Position numbers and translations under genes: made by a program
Assembly (NCBI GenBank): GCA_005789925.1
Contig: SXWG01000023.1
Location: forward strand, 1-5,520
DNA length: 5,520 bases
DNA from: Actinomycetota bacterium
GTDB taxonomy: Bacteria; Actinomycetota; Acidimicrobiia; Acidimicrobiales; Ilumatobacteraceae
Direction: 5' to 3'
Shown here: piece after piece, positions 1 through 5,409 of the stretch
How the letters are laid out: each line of letters begins with the position of its first letter
Numbering within the stretch: the first letter of the stretch is position 1
The notes under the pieces: generated by a model
Told to the model about the DNA's origin: nothing
The model's database searches: none
The model's input: the letters and a program-made list of their open reading frames with translations, nothing else

Positions 1-577
1 TGATCGATTCGACTTCATCGACTTGTTCGATGGTCGTCGCAAGGTTGCAGTGGGTCAACACTGCGGCCTTCGGAGCGCCCGCAGTACCACTGGTGAACAT
101 GTACACCGCCGGCGTGTCTGGTCGCACGTCGACGATGTCGACCGGAGCGTTGCCGAGCATCAAGTCGATGTTGCGCCCCTCACCGATCGAGCTTCCGTCG
201 GTCGTCACGACGAGTATCAACGAGACAAGCTTTGACTTGTCGATTCCGGCCCACGCTGCCTCTGCCGCAGGTTCGACGACGACGACCTTCGCATCGACGA
301 CAGCTAGTTCGCTTTCCAGCTCTGGTGCAGGTGACGTCGGGTTGAGCGGCACAGCGATAGCGCCGAGGCCGATAGTGGCGAGATACGAGACCACGAAGTA
401 ACGACTGTTCCCGCACAACAAAGCGACGCGGTCACCGGGCGTCACACCGCTCTCGCGCAGGGCGCCACGCATCGCCGCCACCTGCGCACGCAACACTCCG
501 TAGGTGGTCGGACGTCCACGGGAGATGAGAGCCACCGCATCGTCTGGATGTCCCTCAATGAGACTTCCGAGATTCAC
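1..577 (-). CDS. AMP-forming acyl-CoA synthetase, N-terminal part (runs off window edge)
   Basis: This is the first 192 codons of an ANL-superfamily adenylate-forming enzyme, which activates a carboxylic (probably fatty) acid with ATP and then transfers it to CoA in the cytoplasm. The start is a GTG at 577-575. It is preceded by a good ribosome site (GGAG at 587-584, six bases away), and an early start suits the family, which opens with a substrate-independent N-terminal domain. Visible landmarks are the Thr-Tyr-Gly-x-Leu segment near residues 24-29, the Gly-Val-x-Pro-Gly-Asp-Arg-Val-Ala-Leu block at 44-53, the Gly-Ala-Ile-Ala-Val-Pro-Leu-Asn-Pro block at 72-80, and the ATP-phosphate-binding loop TSGTAGAPK at 162-170 followed by AAVLTH. 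The rest of the N-domain and the mobile C-domain lie outside, so substrate class cannot be told. It lies 20 bases after the micro-ORF stop, so it is probably co-transcribed with it. Confidence 0.9.
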   Translation of the reverse strand, partial: MNLGSLIEGHPDDAVALISRGRPTTYGVLRAQVAAMRGALRESGVTPGDRVALLCGNSRYFVVSYLATIGLGAIAVPLNPTSPAPELESELAVVDAKVVVVEPAAEAAWAGIDKSKLVSLILVVTTDGSSIGEGRNIDLMLGNAPVDIVDVRPDTPAVYMFTSGTAGAPKAAVLTHCNLATTIEQVDEVESI

Positions 578-581
578 GTCG

Positions 582-587
582 CTCTCC
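582..587 (-). promoter_or_regulatory. Ribosome binding site deciding the GTG start of the acyl-CoA synthetase
   Basis: On the minus strand the purine run GGAGAG (587-582) sits just upstream of the GTG at 577-575. The GGAG core leaves six spacer bases, close to ideal. A second GTG at 597-595 lies in another frame and stops after seven codons. The frame of 577 stays open further upstream but has no better-placed start, so this site supports the GTG at 577. Confidence 0.6.
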
Positions 588-597
588 GCTCGCGCAC

Positions 598-684
598 CTA
601 GCGGAACATCAACAAGTTCACGATGCCTGCGACGAGGATGACCCCAATCAACAGAGCAACAGTCAACGTGGTCGCCGGTCGCAT
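598..684 (-). CDS. Predicted 28-residue single-pass membrane micro-protein
   Basis: A complete ATG-to-TAG frame of 28 codons fills most of the gap between the SAM hydroxide adenosyltransferase stop (710) and the acyl-CoA synthetase start (577). The peptide begins Met-Arg-Pro-Ala-Thr-Thr. It continues with about 20 almost entirely hydrophobic residues (Leu, Val, Ile, Ala, Gly) and ends Met-Phe-Arg. This is the pattern of one short transmembrane helix with a positive charge at each end. It starts 25 bases after the upstream stop and ends 20 bases before the next start, so it fits the operon spacing. The ribosome site is poor: AAGG lies only one base from the ATG, so translation may depend on coupling. 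I recognise no family. Chance hydrophobicity in a short frame is the main alternative, although the well-fitted position argues for a real gene. Confidence 0.5.
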   Translation of the reverse strand: MRPATTLTVALLIGVILVAGIVNLLMFR

Positions 685-709
685 GCCTTGAGGCTACTTG
701 TGGCGACGG

Positions 710-1573
710 CTACTTGCGAATGCCCACTCGAGTCGTCATGGCTGTGTCGGCCTCGTCACCGTATGGGAACAGCCGGACTTCGTCGGTGACACCGAGACCA
801 AGAGACTGAGCCGCCGATGCTCTGTCCATCGACAACGCCAGCATGCCGTATGAATCGATGACCAAACCGAGTGCACCTGCAGGAATGTCTGCATACGTTC
901 GCACGATTGTCGCGCGTCGAACATCATCGCCAAGAACAATGCGCAGCGCCGTTGGCATGTGTGCAACGTCGTCTGCCCCGATGTTCAATTGACAATTCCC
1001 GAAAGTGTCGACCCAGGTGACCTCACATTTCACACCCACTCCGTACGCATCGTCATTGACGTCACTTGGTAATGGCACAAGACCAGGCATGAGCGCGTCG
1101 ACATCGAGTTGTGCACCGACATCTTCGATGCGACCACCGTTCATAAGATGCGCAGCGACCGGAGCGAAAATGTCACGTCCGGCGAATGTTGCACCAGGTG
1201 CTTCCAGGTGCAACGAGACGTTCGACAACTCGAAAGCCCGCTCCGCCCCACCGGCCATTGCCACTGCGGGGGCGAGAAGACCATTGTCAGGCCCGAGCAA
1301 GATTCCTTCGCCACCGGCGACCTCAATTGCGATTGCTCGACGCGACGTTCCGACACCGGGATCGACGACAGCGATGATGACTCCTTTGGGCACATACTGA
1401 ATTGCGCGTGCAAGCATCAACGACCCACTACGAACATCGAATGGTGCGACACCGTGCGAGATGTCAGTGATGCGGGCGTGCGGTGCGACATCGAGGATCA
1501 CGGACTTCAATACTCCGACGAATTCATCATCAGTGCCGTAATCAGTGAGGAGTGCAATGTGTGAGAAGTTCAT
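710..1573 (-). CDS. SAM hydroxide adenosyltransferase (DUF62 / SAM hydrolase family)
   Basis: This 287-residue protein belongs to the family that splits S-adenosylmethionine into adenosine and methionine using water, and which also includes the chlorinase SalL and the fluorinase FlA. It is full length for the family. The N-terminal domain shows LLTDYGTDDEFVGVLK at 8-23, DISHGVAPFDVRSG at 37-50, the VDPGVGTSRR loop at 70-79 (Asp71 and Arg78 match the first two members of the conserved Asp-Arg-His triad), GPDNGLL at 94-100 and TFAGRDIFAPVAAHL at 129-143. The C-terminal barrel domain carries VTWVDTFGNCQLNI at 185-198. The usual triad His in TF-His-GRD is Ala131 here. The ATG at 1573 is preceded by an A-rich run rather than a clear ribosome site. 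The gene follows the 363-base structured spacer after proC and leads a cluster with a micro-ORF and an acyl-CoA synthetase. Family assignment is firm; activity is less certain because of Ala131. Confidence 0.93.
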   Translation of the reverse strand: MNFSHIALLTDYGTDDEFVGVLKSVILDVAPHARITDISHGVAPFDVRSGSLMLARAIQYVPKGVIIAVVDPGVGTSRRAIAIEVAGGEGILLGPDNGLLAPAVAMAGGAERAFELSNVSLHLEAPGATFAGRDIFAPVAAHLMNGGRIEDVGAQLDVDALMPGLVPLPSDVNDDAYGVGVKCEVTWVDTFGNCQLNIGADDVAHMPTALRIVLGDDVRRATIVRTYADIPAGALGLVIDSYGMLALSMDRASAAQSLGLGVTDEVRLFPYGDEADTAMTTRVGIRK

Positions 1574-1639
1574 TTTTCTTTTTCACGATGAGTGATGACG
1601 AAGGGTGTTCGCGAGGTTACTTGTGCCCAGAAACGACTG

Positions 1640-1672
1640 GGGCCGGTGCCAACCCCCCGATGGCACCGGCCC
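1640..1672 (-). repeat. Perfect 12-bp inverted repeat with G-run / C-run loop
   Basis: The arms GGGCCGGTGCC (1640-1650) and GGCACCGGCCC (1662-1672) are exact reverse complements, and A1651/T1661 adds a twelfth pair. The nine-base loop reads ACCCCCCGA on the plus strand and TCGGGGGGT on the minus strand. This would be an extremely stable hairpin in either transcript. No T-run follows on either strand, so it is not a classical intrinsic terminator, though some actinobacterial terminators lack the U-tract. The run of six C in the plus-strand loop is unusual. It resembles one half of the actinobacterial 6C RNA, but the second C-loop hairpin of that RNA is absent. Confidence 0.7.
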
Positions 1673-1700
1673 GTCGGCGCGGCCCCGAGGGGCGCGACTC

Positions 1701-1722
1701 CCGTTCAAGCGAACCTGAACGG
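1701..1722 (-). repeat. 7-bp inverted repeat (hairpin)
   Basis: CCGTTCA at 1701-1707 and TGAACGG at 1716-1722 are perfect reverse complements around an eight-base loop. It is the first hairpin inside the possible closing stem described for 1620-1753. It abuts a short tandem GTGACC repeat, so it could also be a protein-binding site. Confidence 0.5.
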
Positions 1723-1735
1723 TGACCTAGTGACC
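1722..1735. repeat. Direct repeat GTGACC x2
   Basis: Two exact copies of GTGACC (1722-1727 and 1730-1735) are separated by TA, giving an eight-base period. On the minus strand they fall just downstream of a weak promoter-like pair, TTTTCA (1768-1763) and TAGAGT (1744-1739) with an 18-base spacer. An operator is conceivable, but a six-base repeat can arise by chance. Confidence 0.25.
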
Positions 1736-1936
1736 CGTACTCTATGCACAAAGCGCTGAGTATGAAAAGCGTCACGGCAATACCCGTGGGAAATTTTCTG
1801 AATGTTTTGTCAACGCCACATTGGTCCGTTGTTATGGCTGAGGGATGATTTTCATCAACTCTTTTCGCACTAAATCGTGGTCGCTTGTGAAAGAACCTCG
1901 GGATTGTGCGCACTTTCACGTACGAAATGTGGCTGA

Positions 1937-2731
1937 TTATTGACCCATCTCACAGTTGCGCTCAGCGGCGCGGCGAACAACCGACCGAACGATGTCTCGA
2001 AATCCCTGTTCCTCGAACACTTGTAGGCCGGCAAACGTGACACCGTTGGGTGAGGTCACCTTGTCTTTCAGTGTGGCTGCATCATCTGATGACGATGCCA
2101 GAAGCGCGCCAGAGCCCTTGAACAATTGACGAACCAGGGGTTCGGCCACCTCCCGAGGCAGTCCCTGTTCGAGAGCTGCATCAAGAAGAGCTTCGGCGAA
2201 TAAGAACAGGTATCCCGGTCCGGAACCCGCGACCGCAGTCGCCACATCCATCTGATCCTCGGTGATCTGCACGACGAGCCCCACTGCACCAAGTGTCCGC
2301 CGTGCCCAGTCGACGTCCGATGCGTCGATGCCCTCTGCAGCACACAGCGATGTCGCGCCTTGTCCGACTAGTGCAGGGGTGTTGGGCATGGCGCGGATCA
2401 CTGCGACACCTGACCCCGCGGCGTCTTGCAATTGTGCGACGGTGACACCGGCGGCGATCGAGACGATGCGCGACGCTCCCTGAGCGGCAAGCTCGGCACA
2501 TACTGCTGCTGCCGCTTGGGGTTTGACCGCGATGACCGCACCGTGGCACGGAACGATGGTGTCACTTGTGCGAACGCCGAAACGCGCAGCCAGTGCTCCG
2601 CGTTTCTCTGGGTCCACTTCGACGACGACGATGTCTGTGGGTGCGAGCCCACCGGAGATCAGTCCTTCGAGGAGAGCGCTACCCATGTTTCCGCCTCCGA
2701 CGATGGAGAGAACGGCGCGTTTCTCGGTCAT
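1937..2731 (-). CDS. proC: Pyrroline-5-carboxylate reductase (last step of proline synthesis)
   Basis: This 264-residue enzyme reduces 1-pyrroline-5-carboxylate to L-proline with NAD(P)H in the cytoplasm. Its length is normal for the family. Features in order are the dinucleotide-binding loop IVGGGNMGSALLEGLI at 10-25, the VKPQ motif at 69-72, RAMPNTPALVGQGAT at 113-127, AGSGPGYLFLFAEAL at 168-182 in the helical dimerisation domain, and the family signature LKDKVTSPNGVTFAGLQVFE at 221-240. No key motif is missing. The ATG at 2731 places the glycine loop at the usual distance from the N-terminus, so the start is sound, but no purine ribosome site precedes it. A TAGCCT hexamer six bases upstream suggests a leaderless transcript. 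It follows the YbjN-domain gene by 72 bases and is followed by a long structured spacer, so it may be the last gene of its unit or a unit of its own. Confidence 0.97.
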   Translation of the reverse strand: MTEKRAVLSIVGGGNMGSALLEGLISGGLAPTDIVVVEVDPEKRGALAARFGVRTSDTIVPCHGAVIAVKPQAAAAVCAELAAQGASRIVSIAAGVTVAQLQDAAGSGVAVIRAMPNTPALVGQGATSLCAAEGIDASDVDWARRTLGAVGLVVQITEDQMDVATAVAGSGPGYLFLFAEALLDAALEQGLPREVAEPLVRQLFKGSGALLASSSDDAATLKDKVTSPNGVTFAGLQVFEEQGFRDIVRSVVRRAAERNCEMGQ

Positions 2732-2737
2732 GAGGTC

Positions 2738-2743
2738 AGGCTA
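2738..2743 (-). promoter_or_regulatory. Possible -10 element of a leaderless proC promoter
   Basis: On the minus strand TAGCCT (2743-2738) fits the TANNNT pattern of actinobacterial -10 elements and ends six bases before the proC ATG. Transcription would then start at or within a base of the ATG. This would explain the missing ribosome site. The -35 region 17-18 bases upstream is weak (around GTGAAGC). The CCGTG/CACGG inverted repeat in the spacer could be an operator or chance. Confidence 0.3.
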
Positions 2744-2803
2744 ACCGTGGTCACGACACGGCTTCACGCTCAATTGTCGAACGGGCGAGACCAACCGCGC
2801 GTG

Positions 2804-3262
2804 TCACGCGAACTTGCTGGCAAAACCGATGCGAATGATCGTGGGAAAGACCTGCTCGACCACTTGGAACAACGTTCCGATTGCACGGTCCAGTTCGCTC
2901 TCACACAGCACCGCCAGTGGCAACTCGCCGCGAAGGAAGATGGCGTCTTCCACGCCAATCGAGAAATGGGCCCCCACCAACTTCTCATTGCGACGAAGCA
3001 AATTCTCATACAGAACGTCAGCATTCTCCTCCGGTGCCGGCATCACATACGTCTCGTATTTCAAAGTGCGCTGACCGAGCAATAACCAGATGGTGGTGAA
3101 TTCCTTCGACTCACCTCGCATACGCACGAACCATCGCCGTTCATCGCCTTCAAGGCGGTCAATGGCTGCGATGTTCGAATGAGTGTGGGAATAGGTGGCG
3201 AGCCATTCGTCGATGCGACGGGCCAACACTCCGAGTTCAGGCTCGTTGAACAGCTCGCTCAT
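2804..3262 (-). CDS. YbjN-domain (type III secretion chaperone-like fold) protein
   Basis: This 152-residue cytoplasmic protein resembles the YbjN-domain proteins that follow mshA in many actinobacteria, such as Rv0487 after Rv0486 in Mycobacterium tuberculosis, whose biochemical role is not established. Visible features are a charged N-terminal helix at about 7-20, beta-strand-like segments WFVRMRGESKEFTTIWLLLGQRTLKYETYVMP at about 44-75 (two segments), LYENLLRRNEKLVGAHFSIG at 86-105, a strand block around DAIFLRGELPL at 108-118 and the ELDRAIGTLFQVVEQVFPTI segment at 125-144. The ATG at 3262 is chosen over a longer upstream frame because AGGTG at 3271-3267 lies at good ribosome-site spacing and overlaps the mshA stop. 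The extra upstream residues would also lie inside mshA. Its start is seven bases past the mshA stop, so co-translation with mshA is likely. Confidence 0.85.
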   Translation of the reverse strand: MSELFNEPELGVLARRIDEWLATYSHTHSNIAAIDRLEGDERRWFVRMRGESKEFTTIWLLLGQRTLKYETYVMPAPEENADVLYENLLRRNEKLVGAHFSIGVEDAIFLRGELPLAVLCESELDRAIGTLFQVVEQVFPTIIRIGFASKFA

Positions 3263-3269
3263 GGTGCAC

Positions 3270-4481
3270 CTACGAACACATGATGCGGTCGCGGGCAGCC
3301 AAGTCGGCGTACACACGGCGCAATCTGGCAGCAGCGAAGTTCCAGGTGTATCGACGGGCACGCTCTGCGGCGTTGATGCCGAGTGTTCGCGCGAGAACTG
3401 GTTGGTCGACCAAGTCGGTCACGTGTCGAGCAAACACATCGGGATCGCGATCTGCAACGAGATACCCCGTGCGACCGTGCTCGACGATCGTGAGCAAACC
3501 ACCGACTGCGTTCGCCACGACCGGTGTCCCGCACGCTGCGGCTTCGAGTGCGACAAGGCCGAAGCTCTCACTGCGACTCGGAACAAGCACGACATCGGCA
3601 GCACGGTAATAGGTGCTCAAAATGTGGTGCGGTTGTGGATCGATGAACTGCACTCGATCGGCCACGCCCAGTTCGTCGATGAGAAGATGCATGCGCTGCA
3701 GTTCGGCGAGACCCTCTGTGCCGCTCGCACCGCCAACCACCAGGAGGCGAGCGTCACGACGCGGAACCATTGACAGCGCACGAATGGCGACATCGAGACC
3801 TTTGAGTGGCTGGATACGACCGACGAACAACAGCACCGGTTCGTCACCCAACTGCAGTGCATGACGCGCGCCACGTTTGTCACCCGGTGCGAAAAAGGCG
3901 TGCTCGACTCCTGGCGCGACGATTTCAAGCGTGCCAGGTGGAGTGCCATACAACTCGATGAACTGGCGCTCTTCTTCGGAACAGCTGACACAGATTGCGT
4001 CGGCGCAACCGATGATGCCGATCTCTGCCTGTTCGCGAAGCAGCGACTCGGGGTCACCGCCTTGGGCCTTGACTCGGGCGAACGTGTGGAAGGTGGTGAC
4101 GAGCGGAACGTTTAAGTCATGTTTCAACTCGTGACCAGCAAGTCCGGACAACCAGTAGTTGGCATGCACCACATCTGTGCCGCCATTGGCACGTACGTGC
4201 TGAGCAACCTTGTCCGTGAATTCAGGGACGATCGACACGAGATCATCTTTCGACATGTCGGGAGCACCCGCAGGAATGTGCACGATGCGATGATTCGGTT
4301 CGACCTCGACGACAGATGGAAGGTCGCGACGCCAGGCACGCGTGTAGGTGGTGCAATCGATGCCTGCATGAGCAAGTCCGGCGACAAGTTCGCGCACATA
4401 GACATTCATGCCGCCGCCGTCGCCAACGCCTGGTTGAGCGAGCGGAGAGGTGTGGAGGGAGAGAACCGCTACGCGTTGCAC
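3270..4481 (-). CDS. mshA: D-inositol-3-phosphate glycosyltransferase (first step of mycothiol synthesis)
   Basis: This 403-residue retaining GT4-family (GT-B fold) enzyme transfers N-acetylglucosamine from UDP-GlcNAc to 1D-myo-inositol 3-phosphate, committing carbon to mycothiol, the main low-molecular-weight thiol of actinobacteria. The MshA-specific N-terminus HTSPLAQPGVGDGGGMNVYV spans 10-29, with Asn26 in the glycine-rich loop. Other landmarks are Lys78, HANYWLSG at 106-113, TTFHTFARVK at 129-138, Arg149, VGRIQPLKG at 220-228 (Arg222 and Lys227 at the diphosphate site), and the EX7E-type pair Glu305/Glu313 in SESFGLVALEA. The GTG at 4481 is the only possible start near the conserved N-terminus, since an in-frame TAG lies four codons upstream. 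A GGTAGG run about 11 bases before it is a modest ribosome site. It follows the XRE gene by 38 bases and leads tightly into the YbjN-domain gene. Confidence 0.97.
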   Translation of the reverse strand: MQRVAVLSLHTSPLAQPGVGDGGGMNVYVRELVAGLAHAGIDCTTYTRAWRRDLPSVVEVEPNHRIVHIPAGAPDMSKDDLVSIVPEFTDKVAQHVRANGGTDVVHANYWLSGLAGHELKHDLNVPLVTTFHTFARVKAQGGDPESLLREQAEIGIIGCADAICVSCSEEERQFIELYGTPPGTLEIVAPGVEHAFFAPGDKRGARHALQLGDEPVLLFVGRIQPLKGLDVAIRALSMVPRRDARLLVVGGASGTEGLAELQRMHLLIDELGVADRVQFIDPQPHHILSTYYRAADVVLVPSRSESFGLVALEAAACGTPVVANAVGGLLTIVEHGRTGYLVADRDPDVFARHVTDLVDQPVLARTLGINAAERARRYTWNFAAARLRRVYADLAARDRIMCS

Positions 4482-4519
4482 AGAGACGTCAACCTACCCA
4501 TCGGGCAGGACATTCCCGT

Positions 4520-4927
4520 TTAGTGAGAAGAGGGTGGCTCTACGGGACCGACGTACGAGCGATACACACTCAAAAGTGTCTGTTTCTGCTCTGCGGTCAG
4601 ATGCGGGTCTGCCGCGATCGCATGTGGGACGCTCGGTGGTGGTTCATGAGACTCGGGATCGAGGATTCCTGCTCGCACATACAGACTCTCCGATGAAATC
4701 TCAAGTGCCCGGGCGATCTGTTGCAAGATGCTGGCCGATGGCCGTCGGATACCGCGCTCGATTTGCGAGAGATACGGGTTCGAGACGCCTGCAGCCTTCG
4801 CTAGGTCGCGGATGCTTTGTTGAGCTGCTTCGCGTTGTTGCTTGATGAACTCACCGACATCACGCAGGCGATCCGTCGGTGATCGATCAGTCGCTCGGTC
4901 GTGGGGCGATGATCCGTACTCACTCAT
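4520..4927 (-). CDS. XRE-family helix-turn-helix transcriptional regulator
   Basis: This 135-residue DNA-binding protein has a polar, probably disordered N-terminus (1-20). An XRE domain follows at about 22-80: VGEFIKQQREAAQQSIRDLA leads into the turn AAGVSNPYLSQIERG at 45-59, with the recognition helix around 49-58, and then RRPSASILQQIARALEI. A conserved tail at about 102-126 (HAIAADPHLTAEQKQTLLSV, then YRSYV) is typical of a family of small actinobacterial regulators that I associate with Rv0474 of M. tuberculosis. I see no ligand domain. Its ATG (4927-4925) overlaps the rsiG-like stop in an ATGA, so the two are translationally coupled. With mshA starting 38 bases after its stop, it is a candidate regulator of this operon, but its targets cannot be read from the sequence. 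Confidence 0.9.
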   Translation of the reverse strand: MSEYGSSPHDRATDRSPTDRLRDVGEFIKQQREAAQQSIRDLAKAAGVSNPYLSQIERGIRRPSASILQQIARALEISSESLYVRAGILDPESHEPPPSVPHAIAADPHLTAEQKQTLLSVYRSYVGPVEPPSSH

Positions 4928-5409
4928 CTGTCATGGAGCACGGCGCCGGCGCCGCCCTCTTTGAGACGCCTCACCAGTTCGGCAGTGAGCGCGTCGATCT
5001 GCTCGAACAACTCGTGCCGGTCACGAGAACAGGACTGTTCGAAAAGCGACAGTGCACTTTCAAGTGCCGACAGCGAGGAATCAGACAACAAATCGAGATC
5101 CTCGAAGTTGAACTCTGCACACAACTCATCGAGTTGTGCCGAAAGTGGATCGTCGGTCGGCACGATCGTCTCACGTGGAGGCCGTGCGCTGCCACCACCG
5201 TGTTGTTGACCGAACACGTCGGCCAGGCGCGACGCCAAGTCTCGTGAGTCCACAGGAGCTCCACTCACACGACGACGCTGTTCATCACGAACCAAGTCGA
5301 TGCGGCCTTGTGCCAGACGTCGAACGAATGACACAACATCTTCGCGTCGCTGCATTTCACTGCGTCGTGCACGAATGTCTGCGAGGGTCAGCGTCGAGAA
5401 ATCACTCAT
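4924..5409 (-). CDS. rsiG: RsiG-like c-di-GMP-binding anti-sigma factor (annotated elsewhere as aerial mycelium formation protein)
   Basis: This 161-residue protein carries the RsiG c-di-GMP motif E-x3-S-x2-R-x3-Q-x3-D exactly at Glu23, Ser27, Arg30, Gln34, Asp38 in helix one (bases 5343-5296). It carries a near copy at Glu124, Ser128, Arg131, Phe135, Asp139 in helix two (5040-4993), with Phe replacing Gln. The two helices are separated by a long polar, partly Gly-rich linker (about 50-98), as expected of a monomeric antiparallel coiled coil. In Streptomyces, RsiG bound to two c-di-GMP molecules holds the sigma factor WhiG; in Rubrobacter a single-motif homodimer controls type IV pili. Here the partner sigma factor is not in the window. 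The ATG at 5409 overlaps the stop of the upstream sulfur-carrier gene in an ATGA, and its own stop overlaps the XRE start in another. Family membership is well supported; the regulated process is unknown. Confidence 0.85.
   Translation of the reverse strand: MSDFSTLTLADIRARRSEMQRREDVVSFVRRLAQGRIDLVRDEQRRRVSGAPVDSRDLASRLADVFGQQHGGGSARPPRETIVPTDDPLSAQLDELCAEFNFEDLDLLSDSSLSALESALSLFEQSCSRDRHELFEQIDALTAELVRRLKEGGAGAVLHDR

Larger units (their letters stand above)
1620..1753 (-). ncRNA. Candidate structured RNA or leader element with a closing stem and three hairpins
   Basis: The bases GCACAA at 1746-1751 can pair with TTGTGC at 1621-1626, and this pairing extends by one pair across a bulge. The closing stem encloses three consecutive hairpins: 1701-1707/1716-1722 (7 pairs, 8-base loop), 1677-1680 plus 1683-1685 with 1689-1695 (7 pairs with a GG bulge), and 1640-1651/1661-1672 (12 perfect pairs, 9-base loop). 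This multibranch layout lies 47 bases before the SAM hydroxide adenosyltransferase start, where a cis-acting leader would be expected. It matches no riboswitch class that I recognise. The element could equally be transcribed from the other strand, or be a terminator followed by unrelated repeats. The pairing is seen directly; the function is inference. Confidence 0.3.
1574..1936 (-). other. 363-base intergenic region with several inverted repeats, no convincing gene
   Basis: This spacer between the proC stop and the SAM hydroxide adenosyltransferase start is by far the longest in the window, where other junctions overlap or span at most 72 bases. The half next to proC (about 1740-1936) is more AT-rich than the genes. 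The half next to the SAM gene (about 1640-1740) is GC-rich and carries three consecutive inverted repeats. Small further repeats are a 7-base pair of arms at 1887-1893/1913-1919, a GATGA/TCATC hairpin at 1844-1856 and a CACGG/CCGTG hairpin at 1773-1788. The only long frame here (1919-1617) has a composition unlike the real genes. A leader RNA, a small RNA, or a terminator plus promoter region all remain possible. Confidence 0.6.

Noticed and set aside
691..718. Repeated AAGTAGCC at the end of the SAM hydroxide adenosyltransferase gene
   Set aside because: Two eight-base copies across the stop codon look like a small chance or slippage duplication with no evident role.
1640..1696. 6C small RNA
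   Set aside because: That RNA needs two hairpins each with six or more C in the loop. Only one such loop is present; the second hairpin has four C placed in its stem.
1611..1760. Resemblance to c-di-AMP (ydaO) or SAM-IV riboswitches
   Set aside because: AAGTAACCTCGCGAAC loosely recalls the 3' end of the c-di-AMP class, but its other conserved blocks are missing. The SAM-IV core is also absent.
1808..1813. Perfect TTGACA -35 hexamer on the minus strand
   Set aside because: No acceptable -10 element occurs 15-19 bases downstream; the 17-base position reads CCCACG.
1617..1919. 100-codon minus-strand frame in the proC/SAM-hydrolase spacer
   Set aside because: It starts with a GTG lacking a ribosome site and runs through all three hairpins. 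Its residues (Arg/Pro/Gly-rich end, no domain) look like translated non-coding DNA, and base composition shifts along it.
1887..1919. GTGAAAG/CTTTCAC inverted repeat as proC terminator
   Set aside because: The arms are only seven bases around a 19-base loop, with no T-run after it. This is too weak to call a terminator.
2426..3085. Long plus-strand frame of 219 codons
   Set aside because: It lies opposite proC and the YbjN-domain gene, both well supported by family motifs. The translation shows no recognisable motif and is a shadow.
2804..3361. Longer YbjN-domain protein starting at 3361
   Set aside because: The extra 33 residues read through the end of mshA in another frame and look random. 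The ATG at 3262 has a well-spaced ribosome site.
3195..3773. Plus-strand frame of 192 codons opposite mshA
   Set aside because: It is antisense to conserved GT4 motifs of mshA, and its product has no family features.
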